Below, piece after piece: positions 47,101-58,100 of a stretch of 64,000 nucleotides of DNA. Position 1 is the stretch's first letter; each line of letters begins with the position of its first letter. The stretch is taken from assembly GCA_018806985.1 (NCBI GenBank), contig JADANN010000404.1, positions 744,001 to 808,000 of the forward strand. The letters run 5' to 3'. This DNA is from Angiostrongylus vasorum (Eukaryota > Nematoda > Chromadorea > Rhabditida > Metastrongylidae). The position numbers and the translations under genes were made by a program. Under the pieces are notes generated by a model. That model did not search any database and was not told where the DNA came from. It saw nothing but the letters and a program-made list of their open reading frames with translations.

Positions 47101-47420
47101 AGGGAGTGTTCGTTGGTCTGATTGCTGAGATTTGACCGCCTCTCACCTATCGTCTCACCTTCCGACGTCGCACGCATAAACGCCCAGTGTGCGGTGCAAT
47201 AATGCCAGTTTATATCCTATTTATCTATTTCTGGCTTCCTGAAAAACTATGTGGAGCCATCATGACAAATTTAACACCCGTACAGAGGCGATCTCTGACG
47301 CTGATTTACAAGTTCTGGATGGAAACGTCGAACTCTTTCTCAGCTTGGTAGAGTGCTGGACGGATAACCATCCATTCTACATCAGTTTGACACACAAAAA
47401 CACACGCAACCATGGTGAGA
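44160..47420 (-). mobile_element. RTE-like LINE, decayed (copy 1)
   Basis: On the minus strand about 44935-45000 reads VEVKFLSNLRFADDIG, the reverse transcriptase catalytic block. 44690-44890 reads KDRVAQQFYEDSVHDEH and RAKNTVSKVKESLNRRRRA. The 5' part (to about 47190) matches the region before 52260 in copy 2, and repeat A-like sequence lies upstream at 47235-47420. Stops and frameshifts throughout. Confidence 0.72.
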
Positions 47421-47424
47421 GGGC

Positions 47425-48985
47425 AAGCCGTAGAAGGAGTTGCCTTGTAAGGAAAAAAAATCAGAACACAAATATGCACCACTGAAATAATGGGAGCTTT
47501 TCTTTCATGGAGAAGAGATTTTTATCTGAAATGTGGGTTGCTTCAACCCCTGTCGTACATCTTTTCACTGCCAATCGTTTTGTATCCTATGAAACTGTCA
47601 TTAAATGTTGTCTATTATTTTGTACAGCTCATGAAGGCAAAATCAGAAGTGTTCTATTAAAAGAAAGTGGTCCGCAAACAGTATTGGGAAATATAGAATA
47701 GAAGACTGAAAAAAAGGATGAAAACCTCATAAGTTCTCTTTCCACAACACGATCCTCTCCTGGATCCTCCTTTTTTCTTGGAAAACGGGGACCGACTCGA
47801 AATTTATGAACAGCATCATCCTCGTCTTCATTTCAAGTGGCGCCAATCCCGTCTTTAGCACCCTCTAAGAGTTGCTGTATAAAAAGCTGAACATAGATCT
47901 GACCGTAGCATGGCAAGCAGAGTTTATAAGAATTGAAAGATGGAGTTCTTGCGGAGGCTTCAAAAAAGTGGAAGAAGTCCCGAAAATAAGTTGTTGCGAT
48001 TAAAAACCATGAAGCTACGCGCATTATTATCTTGCTGAATAATAACCAAAAGAATCCACTCAACTAGCATATGCGCTGCTTGTCAAGTGTGTCGTATAAG
48101 CGTTGCAGGTAAGGTTACCTTAGATATCTTACCACGTATGTCAGCAGCTTAGATGAGATTCCAGCAGTTGGTCAAACAGGATTCCGACGTAGAATCTGCT
48201 TCGCAAAACCACCAAACCATAGCCTACGGTCGTAGAGTTCTGATTGCAATGTCATCTACTACTGTTTTCATTTATGAAACGGCGTTCATGAACACCGAAA
48301 TAAATGCCTTCCTACCAACGCTCTAATCCAACCGCTATGGTGACTTCGCCAAGAAAATAAAGCTTTTAAATTGTTCTACTACCGTCTTCATGGAAAGGAG
48401 ACTGCTACGAAGAGCCACTGTGTCATCGGAGTTGTTGCACCACTTTGCAGTAAATGGGAAAGTATTGAGCCCGGTTATCACGCTCGCAACTCTTGGATGG
48501 TCTTCTGAAATATAACTGGTAAAAAAAAGCATAACGTTAGAACCTTTCAAAACTGTTTTATCTACGGAGTCCAATAAAATGCTCTTTATAGAGCGGAATG
48601 AAAAAAAGAAGGTCGTTTAATTAGAGTTGACGGTAGGTTGACGCGAATGGTGCTCTGCAAAAGGTGGCAACATCCTCGAAGGCGGCCATGCACAAGGCGG
48701 AAGTGTATGTAGCCGATGTCAAACACCTACATTAATATTTGTAAACGAATTAGATCATGGCACTACACCTTCAGGCTCCAACATTCTCGAAGGAAACTCC
48801 ACTATGGCAGATAACTAGGGAGAGAAACGAATGGAAAATGAGCCGCTCTTCTCAAGAGCCGGTCAGATAGGTCAGCTAATCGAGGTATTCAAATCAGTAA
48901 GAAAGCAACGAACACTTCTCATAGCTTAACTAAGGCATTTGACTTAACTTTAATATTTGCTCATGCTTCTACACATCGATGGGTT
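47425..48985. other. No gene supported
   Basis: Lies between the two LINE copies. Only short frames; 47833-48063 and 48335-48574 (minus) are probably decayed mobile-element sequence. Confidence 0.3.
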
Positions 48986-48989
48986 CAAA

Positions 48990-49210
48990 TGCTGTTGGCC
49001 CGCGATCACCTGTGGACGGCTTCTGTTGGAGTCGCAACCGATCTCATATCACATCTTTTAAAGACGTTACAGTCATTGAAAAAAATCTAATTCGTCTCTC
49101 ATATTTTTGCTATTAGCCCACACTAAACCACTAAATATGATTTACTGGCGCCCGCTGGAGTCACTCGACGATCAACGGAACTACAACTGATACAGACACA
49201 CTAAATGCGG
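48990..49210 (+). mobile_element. LINE C-terminal and 3' fragment
   Basis: Near 49145-49190 the plus strand reads like the terminal YWRPLE-x-LDDQRN motif of RTE-like ORFs, also seen decayed at about 40210-40250. The upstream part is degraded. Confidence 0.4.
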
Positions 49211-49309
49211 TTTTGACTTAGAAGCCCGCGTTGTTAACGTTGTATTTCAACTACCGTTCAGCTTTTTATCTCGATAGTTTTTCCTCCAAAATAACTGCTT
49301 ACGTTCTTA

Positions 49310-52300
49310 GATAGTTCAATGGGTCGTCTTCACTGGTTGTGCGCAGCCAGCATGGTTCGCATTCGTTTCTCCCTTGCGCAATCGTCGTCATTGGTGGTGG
49401 TCTGCTTCGAACGTTGTGAAGTCTACAAGGCGCATTCCGTAATCCTGAAATCGTTGCCTTCTGCAAGTGCAACTGGTTGACGTTAGATATGAACACGTTC
49501 TGAGATTGTGTGGGTGGTCTTCCAAGAATACGGTTGCATTATCTTGAAGCCCACCACAATGCTTATTCGTCCATCATTCATTCACCTGTCGTTTTTATTA
49601 TGTGACCGGCCCGTTTGTGTTTCGCTATTGATATATGTTCTCCTGGATCCCAAAGACTGGATAGGCTCCGAATATCTGAACTGCGCATTCCTACTAGAGG
49701 TTATGGGTGACAGTTAAATTTCAAAACGCATTAATGAAGTGCTCTGTGGGTAGTGTGCAGATTTCTTGTCATAGATGAAGTATCAGCCCATATTTCTCCT
49801 GCATAACAGAGCGTTGAGCAGACTTTGAATCGAAAAGGTGATCGCGAAGTTTTAGGTCGGTTAGTGGTCGGTTGCTTCTTTTAGGGGCCCCAATGCGGCC
49901 CACATGCTGCTCTTCTTCTTCTTTGTTTAATTCCTACTCCATGCTCTTCTGCTTTTCGTTTGAAAGTCGAAGGTACACGTATGAAGTGGTTTCTGTAATC
50001 ACAGAACCATCAAGTTCGATTTGTTCACCTTCGCACTATGAGATCTTCATGAACTGAGTTTTTGTCGTAATTATGCGTGCTCCAATATTTCCTTGTGCTT
50101 CGTTGAGTTCATTAAGCATCGTCGCTACTTCACTGGTACTCCTCGAAGAGACGATGGTGTCATCTTCGAAACAAAAAATTTGATAGGAATCTTCCATCAA
50201 CACGTATGCTCTCTCGTCTTAATCGAGTGACTTCATATTCCAGTGCAGTGCGGCAGAAAACAGCCTTCGCGATATTGTGTCGCCTTGTCGACCCCCTTTT
50301 CTTACATGTCCGGTGAGGAGGCGCGAAAAATCTATCGTTTCATCGTGTACTTTCGATAACAGTCTGCTAGTATTCATCGGTTGGGCGGTTCCACTCCTTG
50401 TTTGACGAGCGCCGTTAGGACTGTATTCGTTTCGAAGCTGCCAAACACTTTCTCGTAGTCGATACAGACTACTATAAACCATGATACAGTTTAGATGCAG
50501 ACCATGCAGCAGAATTCCTTTCGGAACTCTGGTTGTTCAAATGATTATGTCTCATACATGGTCTTCGATAGCGCAAAAGGATAATCTTTGTGAACAGTTT
50601 GTTGAGTACATTACGCAAGCATACCAATAGTTACGAAGATCCCTTCGGTCAGCTTTTTTGGGTAGGATGATGGTGCGTTAGCTCCTCTACTTGTTTAGGA
50701 ATTTTTTCCCTCAAAAAGGAAAATGTCATATAGGTTCGGAGAATAACGTTTAACTTGTGCCCAATCCTCGTCTCGGACAATATTGTCGGATTCTGGACTG
50801 TAGCCCTTTTCATGTTTTCTATTCCAACTCGAACTTCGGAGGTTAGAATCACTGGCGCTTTTTTCACCAGCGGGGATTTCGAAGTCCGAGACGAGGATTG
50901 GTGTGTGGAAAAGATTGGTACAGAACTGCTCCGTTATCGATTTAATGTCATGGCGGACTGTAGTGATAGCCCAATCTTTGTTCACCAGGACGGATAGTGG
51001 AACATTGGAACCGCAAAGATCCCAGCGGCACTTCTTCAGACTGAATCGTTGTTGACCAACTTCCAACAAATTTTCTGTCTATTACGATGTAAATCCTCTT
51101 GCAAAGACCTTCTACATCTAGCATTTATTATCAGCTGTGTTTAGTTTGCTGCAGTAGGATCAAGTTTCAATATTCTTCTCTTTTTGAGTAACTCCTTAGT
51201 GGCTACGGCGATAAGGTACAAATTCTCCGTTCGTGGAAGTGAGGAAAGTTTGGTGCAAGTTCAAAGTTTTTCGATAGGCAGAATGTAGCCCTCGGTCGGG
51301 TCTTCATTTTCTGCTAGCCATGGAAGGAGAGCATTTCGCTGAGAATATCCTCGTCACAGACGACTTGTTTCGTTTTTGTTGGACAATGACGGCAGATTTT
51401 TCTCCAGCCTACGGCCGAATGGAATCTTGGCAAGGAGAAGGCGATCATCAGATCCTGGGCAGAATCCAGGTACCAGTGATGTGCCAAAAATTTACCACTT
51501 TCTGTTCATGAGAATATCATATGATCGGTCTCCGCATAAGCTGCGCCGTTACGAGATTCCCATGTCAGGCGGCGATTTTCTGTCTTCCCGAGAACTGAAT
51601 CAAGATGGAAGAGATGTTCTGTGGACAGGAGTCCTATGATACGGTTTCCACTCTTGTTTCGCTTCCTATTCCCGAATTTCCCAACCCTGATCTCATTTTC
51701 ATTGGCCGTTCCTGATCTGGCGTGGATATCTCCTACAACGAATCTGTTGAAGAACTTCTGGTTGTCGATTCTTTCCTCCAACAGATTGTAAAACGCGCCT
51801 AGTTCTATTTCATCAGCTGTAGAAATTGGTGACTAACAGCTGATGATTTTGACTTCCTTTTGACGCTCAAGCTGGAGAAGTACAATGGCGAAGCGCGGTG
51901 ATAGGATTTCGTATGAGGTGGCTAGATGGGAAATAGATGGGTGCTCCACAAAGCCAACGCCTCCGACATTTCTTAACGGAAACTTCCTTCCACGAACGAC
52001 ATGAGACCCGTCACCCAGTTGGCATACGTCGATCTTCCTGCTTTTCATCTCTTGTCAGGGAGATCATATAGAATTTGATGCGATCATCAGTCTCAAGAAT
52101 AGCGTGAAGTTTGGCTTCTGAACAGACTGTTCTGGCGTTATAGGGCCACATCAAGAAGCGGTCTCCATGGCGTGTCGTGGGCTTGCTCATTTTGTCCGTT
52201 TCAAATTACGTACTTTGCAATCTGAGATTTGATCGCCTCTCACCGGTTGTCTCACCGCCCGACGTCGTAGAGAGGAGCACTCAATGTGGGGTGTACTGAG

Positions 52301-52535
52301 GGCGGAGTTTTGCTGATTTAGTCCTTGTGCTTCCCTGGACTCCGAAGGTCAGCCTAGCCGAAACCTTCTTCAGGTCGCCTCCACCTACGACAATCACCAC
52401 ACTTGTGCATCAGAAAGAGATTTGCTACCATGCGATTAGTGTGACACTAGGATGGTGGTGATTCCTGGTGTCGGTTAAATGTAGCTGGGCTTCCGAATGT
52501 AAACGTCGGACTCGTAGCCACGATGAGGCACTAAA
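49310..52535 (-). mobile_element. RTE-like LINE, decayed but near full-length (copy 2)
   Basis: Minus-strand blocks in order: 52048-51833 (FPLRNVGGVGFVEHPS, YEILSPRFAIVLLQL) and 51781-51506 (FFNRFVVGDIHARSGT, TWESRNGAAYAETDH), which are apurinic endonuclease motifs. 50482-50219 (KGGRQGDTISRRLFSAAL) is reverse transcriptase, followed by a degenerate FEDD at about 50165. The 3' tail at about 49310-49500 ends with a GCACAACCAGTGAAGACGAC block shared with repeat A. The head at 52300-52535 matches repeat A 5' sequence. Confidence 0.78.
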
Positions 52536-52831
52536 TCGTCATGGGGGCATTAAAATAATTAGGTACAAAAGCCGCAAAGAAGGCTTTCTTTGTCTATTCT
52601 GTGTTTTTTTAAGCCTGGTGTAGAACTGCCTGGCTAGCGTACGAGGTTATTAGAAGAGTTCTACAGTGATTTAGTCTTAAAAGTCGTCAAAAATTACTTC
52701 GTTGTTCCTTTTTGAAGACAGTATTTCGTTGAAGAAGCCAATTTTCCTCGAATTTGAAGTGAGGAAACATTTTGCCCAGCAATTTAATCATAATTAAACA
52801 TCATCTTTTATGACGGTGAGAGGATGTGTTA

Positions 52832-53098
52832 TCACTTCAGAGTAGGTTGGAGCTTCCGGTTAAAACCCGCCGCTATTTTCTTGATTGATTTATGGGTTTC
52901 GACTACGTAGGTCAATGTAGTGATTTCGTAGGCCGTGGCACGATTTTTCAGTTTTTTTAAACAAATTTCCTTGCTTAGAACTTCTACGGGATCAGTTAAA
53001 ATATTTACAATAAGGTTCGAGTACTCAGCGAGTGAACGATTTTTTCGTTTTCGTTTTCTGGCACAAGTGGTTCTCCTAGTGCTTGTAGGAACCATCAC
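52832..53098 (-). CDS. Open reading frame, basic 88-residue protein, unrecognised
   Basis: The minus-strand frame reads KRKRKNRSLAEYSNLIVN, ILTDPVEVLSKEICLKKL and EITTLTYVVETHKSIKKI. It is lysine-rich with regular hydrophobic spacing, which looks more coding-like than most open frames nearby. It overlaps the end of a second frame that runs through the GC-rich island upstream. It could be an exon. Function unknown. Confidence 0.3.
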   Translation of the reverse strand: MMVPTSTRRTTCARKRKRKNRSLAEYSNLIVNILTDPVEVLSKEICLKKLKNRATAYEITTLTYVVETHKSIKKIAAGFNRKLQPTLK

Positions 53099-53854
53099 GA
53101 ATGAGAGTTAGATTCAAAACCACAAGCGAATCCACGTCATATGTGATCGGATTCTGAGCTCCCACACTCTTCCCGGGGCCGGTGTGGGTGACGGGGGTGG
53201 ATGAGGGGTGAAGCCGGCCGGCTGGCAGCACGCCGCTTCCGCCCGCCTCCCGAGCGAGCTCGACGCCCGCGGCTCGGCACGGCCGATCTGCCGCCCTCCC
53301 TCCCCCCGTTCCTATCGATTCCCACAGTGCTCGAGCATCCCTTCGCTTGTGTTTATTCGTAAGCTTTACGTGTAGTCGTCCTCTTCTCTCGCTAACTCTG
53401 CCAGCCAAACGCCACCATGCCTGCTCAGAGACTTTTCACATCTGCAATCTTACTTTTAAGCTTGCAATTCTTTCGTAGCTTCAGCTTTTCCTTGTGCGAA
53501 CAATCTGGATAATTCTGTCTAAAAGTAGGTACTTGCGCAGGTGTCGTCGTGAAAGATGTCCCTTAGGAAAAAGATATGACCATTCCATGGTCATCGGCTG
53601 AACATCTTGTTAGGCACATGAGTGCACCGTTGGTCTCAATATTTTATTGTAACTCACTGTTTCCTTGACAAGCAAACACGACTCTGTTAGCACAGGGTTT
53701 ATTGTTATCTATTTTATTGTATTTTTCTCCACATTATATTTATCAGTTGTATTTATTTTAGATATTATTTTACATGTTTATACTTATTTGATGTACTTTT
53801 TTATTACTTATGTTAATGTTTAGCGTTTATTTACTGTCTGTTAATTTTTTTTCT

Positions 53855-54130
53855 ATGGCAGGCTATTATGTGAAATACAACTAGAATGATGCTGAGATAT
53901 GAGCAAAACTGGTAACCCCAGATGAGCTTCGAACCCGCGATTGTTGTTTCCGGGAGCTCGCGTGTTATCCATTCTGTCACTCCCTTGATCGGTGATTGCA
54001 GATAGCACCGTTTGGGTAAAGAACCTGCTGAAAGAAATGCAAAGCAACTGGCATGACGGTGCAGTGGATACCACGTGAGCCCTCGGAAAAACTAATTACG
54101 GGTTCGAATCTGGGCTGGGATTTCGTATTT
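53855..54130. mobile_element. Family D palindromic element with two tRNA-like promoters
   Basis: The left arm TATTATGTGAAATACAAC through GAGATATGAGCAAAACTGG is followed by a reverse-oriented tRNA-like unit (box B complement TTCGAACCCGCG). A forward tRNA-like unit then follows: GTGCAGTGGATACCACGTG with GGGTTCGAATCTGGG. The two units face each other. Confidence 0.65.
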
Positions 54131-54340
54131 TATTTATGTTAATAGTTACAATTTTATTCATATTTTTTGAGCACTGTTGCGATTTTTTTTCTTGATGAAC
54201 CATATATTGCACGTGTTCCTTTTTCTCATCTGCAATGTTATCGTTATTACTACAGTTTTTTTTGTAACAAAAACGTTATTTCTTCTTATTTGCATAGTTC
54301 GTTTTTCACTGTTTCTTTTCAGTTTTTTCGTTTTATAGGA

Positions 54341-55186
54341 ATGGTCGACCTCAAACAGCAGCTCAATGCTATTGACTATTTCGGCGTGGTGGCAGTGTGG
54401 TTGAGTTTCTTTTCTATCATATTCATCATTTCTGTTACTTGTATTCTGTGGTGCTGTGTAAGTAAGGACGATGACTCGACGGTATTCGCCAAGGTTCGCG
54501 AATTTAAATCGCTATTGATATTCAGCATCCTACCTTCTTGTAACACATGGAAGAAAACGCTTGTAGTGCCTAGATCGTCGCTCATTCCAACAGATTGCGT
54601 GATATGCCAGTAAACTTCCAGTCTTCTTGTCAAAAACTTATTTCACTGATCTTCTCATAGAAGGATATGAATTTTGGAAATCCTCTAGAATAACAATAAG
54701 CATATGGAAATTAGGTTCAACGAATCAGTGACTTCCGGACGTGAAGACATTTCATAGACTTTTTTCGTTTTTTTTTTTCTTACACTAGTGCGCAATCTAC
54801 GTAGAACAATGCTGACCCCAAAGGGCACTTTCAATTACCTCAAAGCTCATAGTTGAAGAAGCAATCACCATAGAATCGATATTAACTTGGTGTGCTTCTG
54901 AATACAATACATTGCATGCCATTCTGTGAATATTTGAAGTTGGCGATGGAGCATTCATACTGATGACGCATCTCCTTTCCGATGATGGCACTGTGCAAAA
55001 ATCGTGCATAAAAGCGAATACTGTCTTACTTTGTAAGATCTAATAGCTTTAAGTTTTCACTATTAAGCGTTTCGTTAGGATTTCATCCTGAAAATGTGAT
55101 AAATATCGAACCGATATCGGATTTTTTACTTACAGTATGGCATGGGTCCGCGACAGCGTCAGCGAACACCGATGCATGTCGAGTGA
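54341..55186 (+). CDS. Small single-pass membrane protein, 55 residues, two exons
   Basis: Exon 1 is 54341-54457 and exon 2 is 55136-55186. The ATG lies 2 bases after a TTTTATAG acceptor-like site, as expected for a spliced-leader trans-splice site. Exon 1 gives MVDLKQQLNAIDYFGVV, followed by one long hydrophobic helix (about residues 15-38) ending in ILWCC, then a GTAAGT donor. After TTACTTACAG, exon 2 gives YGMGPRQRQRTPMHVE and a stop, in the same phase. That makes a short N-terminus, one transmembrane helix and a basic cytosolic tail. I do not recognise a family. The intron contains the last exon of the mannosidase on the opposite strand, so the two genes interleave. Alternative: the first exon reads on without splicing to 54613, but the strong donor and the matching second exon favour splicing. 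Confidence 0.55.
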
Positions 55187-58100
55187 GCTTCATTCTCCTT
55201 AGGTAGCAGCTGTCTCGTGATGAACTGATATCGATTGATGTGTGTTTGTCGATTGTTCGTCATCATCGCCTACTTCAGTCGAAAATGCTCACAAGTCCTC
55301 GAATTTTTCTCTGTTTATTCAGTGGTTTCTTTTTAAGATGCACTGAGTTTAGAAATAAAGTTTTTTCCTTTCTATGGTCAATCACCATCTCTTTCTTCGA
55401 TTTGATTAAATTTGCTGTCGTATCCATTGCTTCTCAGATACGTACATGAATGTTCAATTCACTTGAAGAAGAATTTGTGCATGTGTAATTTTTCGTAAAT
55501 TTAGAAACTAGAGACGTAATAAATTTATTCATCTATGTTACGATACACATGTAGTAAAGGAATTTGTGAAGCGCTGCACGTACAGTTTTAATCGTAGGAA
55601 TTGTCAGTGACTAGATTGAATTCGCTTCAAATCTCAGTTAGAATTATGAGAAAATGGACATCGGTATTCATAGAGCTCTTGCTAGATTCGTTACCCGTTT
55701 TCTCTGCGTAAACTCTCTTACGTTAACTGGAACGCATTCGAAGAACATTTGAGGGTGTTCACCAGAAAATCTTATGACGAGTAAGTAAGTAACAAGCTGA
55801 GAAATTTGTAGGGTTCTATGTTCGTTTTGTTGTAGTTCTCCACTAGCATTTCTTCTGTGATAGGTTTTAAACCAACGAGATTTGTTTCTTGTACTTTAAC
55901 GACGTTGAGCGATCGTAGATAACCGATCAATCCACTCTGAAATTTAACTGGACCTCTTTTTTTAATAATAGGATTGCATTGTCACAAAACATGGATGATA
56001 GTCATTGAATCGCTTAGGTATGTCGTAAACTCGTGACGAACATGTACACTATGCGGTTAGGGTCGCGTTTAATAGGAGGCAATAAAAGTTTGCAACGGCG
56101 CAGTTCACCTGTAGATGGCCGGAGCAGGTTGTCATAGTGTTTGTGCTGCAAGTGATGCCGTTATTGAAGATAGTCATAAGACGTTTACCGTTCGCAACTG
56201 GACGAACAGTGAGAAGTTGATAATTGCATGGCAGTACGCTTTCGAATGGCAATGGTGGAATGACATCTAAAACTCGGAAGTGTTTGACGAACCCAGCCAA
56301 CACGATCATTGACTTGCTACACATTGGAAACCATGTAGGTCTTTATGTGAAATCGAAAGTTCCAAAGCTCCAAATCATCTTGATTGTTAAGTAAACGCAA
56401 CTTCACCAGGTGTATCAATGTATAAAAATTGAAAAATGACCTCCACTTATAGCTACTATTGGGGGATAAAGCAAATTTTGGACCGCAAGATGACCGGCAG
56501 GTGTGTGATACGTTGAATGTGATTCAGTCGGTATTTGATCGATAGCCTCAACTATAACACTGAAACGCAGTTCGATTGGCAGAAGATCTGTCGGCAGTGA
56601 ATCAGAATCCGATCCAAGACCTTTGTTGTCGTCCTGATTCAACATGCGATCTGAAAGGTATGATGGAGTGAGGAAGAAGCCAGTTATTTTCATCTTAGCA
56701 CGACCTAGGCAGAGACAAGATTTCCAAAAATGTTTAAAACTCTCAGACTAACACTTCAGAAGTCCTCTTACCCAGCAAAATCTCCATGCCTTGAGGAAGA
56801 TGTGAAATTCCATGCTCAACGTTAGTAGCGAGGGTTATTCGCTTTAAATTGTCTTCCAGAACACTCGCAGACGACATAGGATAGTAATTTTCGGGAATCG
56901 ACAGCGTTTCATGGCGTTCTCGACGCAAGAGCTGAAAAAATTCGGGCAAGAATAAGAAATTTATCTGTTCCTTTGTAGCATTCTTTATTGGCTTTTCATA
57001 CAGTGCATATTTTGATAAGAAGGCAAATATTTGTTTTGCAAGCCTGCGCAGATAATAAGGATGAGAGTGGGTGTAGCGCAGTTCTTGGGCTTTGCAATAC
57101 AGACAGGGTCATTGATTCAAACCGGCTCCGCTCTCAGTCTAAGCTCATCATCCCTCCGCGATCAGCAAATTTTTGGCATACTTATCTGTGAGGATAGAAG
57201 CACTGACATGATAAACTGCTATGTTCCGCTCTACGATGCCCAATGAAGTCGAGTGCATGTCGTATCCCTTAAGAATTTACCAACGCAAAATCCCTTGTCG
57301 CTTTAAACCTCAAAGTAGATAGAAGGACGAGAGGTCACCGCTGTGCGCGCTTCATCTTCATTGTTATGAAATCCCAGAAATCTTTCGATATGATGTCGAA
57401 AAATTAAGCAATGCAGCTGAAGAAAATGAATGAGAAGAATTTGGTTGGAATGCGCTGCTGTACTCATGAAGTCACCGTTTCTGAGGATAATGCAGGAACA
57501 AGAAATACCGATAAACGAGATACGAATATAATAGAGCCCTTATAAACTAAGAAATTAGCCATCTGGGCAATACCTCGTAGGAATGACCACTTGTCAAAGG
57601 TGCAACGAGAGCAGTACTTCTACGAAATGTCTTGTTAGTTTTGTTGAGAAATTGCTTACTTGTAATCCTGCGCTGTCTGCGTAAAATCGTGGACTTGCCA
57701 AATCTGTAGTGAGACGCATTACAAATTCTGTGTTTTGCTCCTTAGTGATATCTAATCGTATAAGGAAGTTGATTTGTTGTGCAAAGGAACTTTCGACGTT
57801 TTTCAAGATAATCCTCTTGTAAACATTTGGGTAGTACAGATGAGCGGTTTGCTGTAGTACTCCTCTTGCTATGAAGCGTAATGCTTGTCCACTATGGTGG
57901 AGTTTGGCAGAGGAAGGGACGCGCATCAGATACGCTCCTCCTGTAGCAGGATTATACTTGTAGAACTCCGCTTTCAAAGTTGTCTTTCCCGTCGTCTTCG
58001 ATAAGATGTGTGTGAGCATTCCATTCTTAGTGCTGTGAAATGTTTTCAAATGATGATTTTCAAGATGAAAGTCTTTCGCATCAATGATTTGGATGTTGAA

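Noticed and set aside
53990..54120. Possible real tRNA gene
   Set aside because: Box A and box B are present, but no full cloverleaf could be drawn and the unit is part of a repeated palindromic element.
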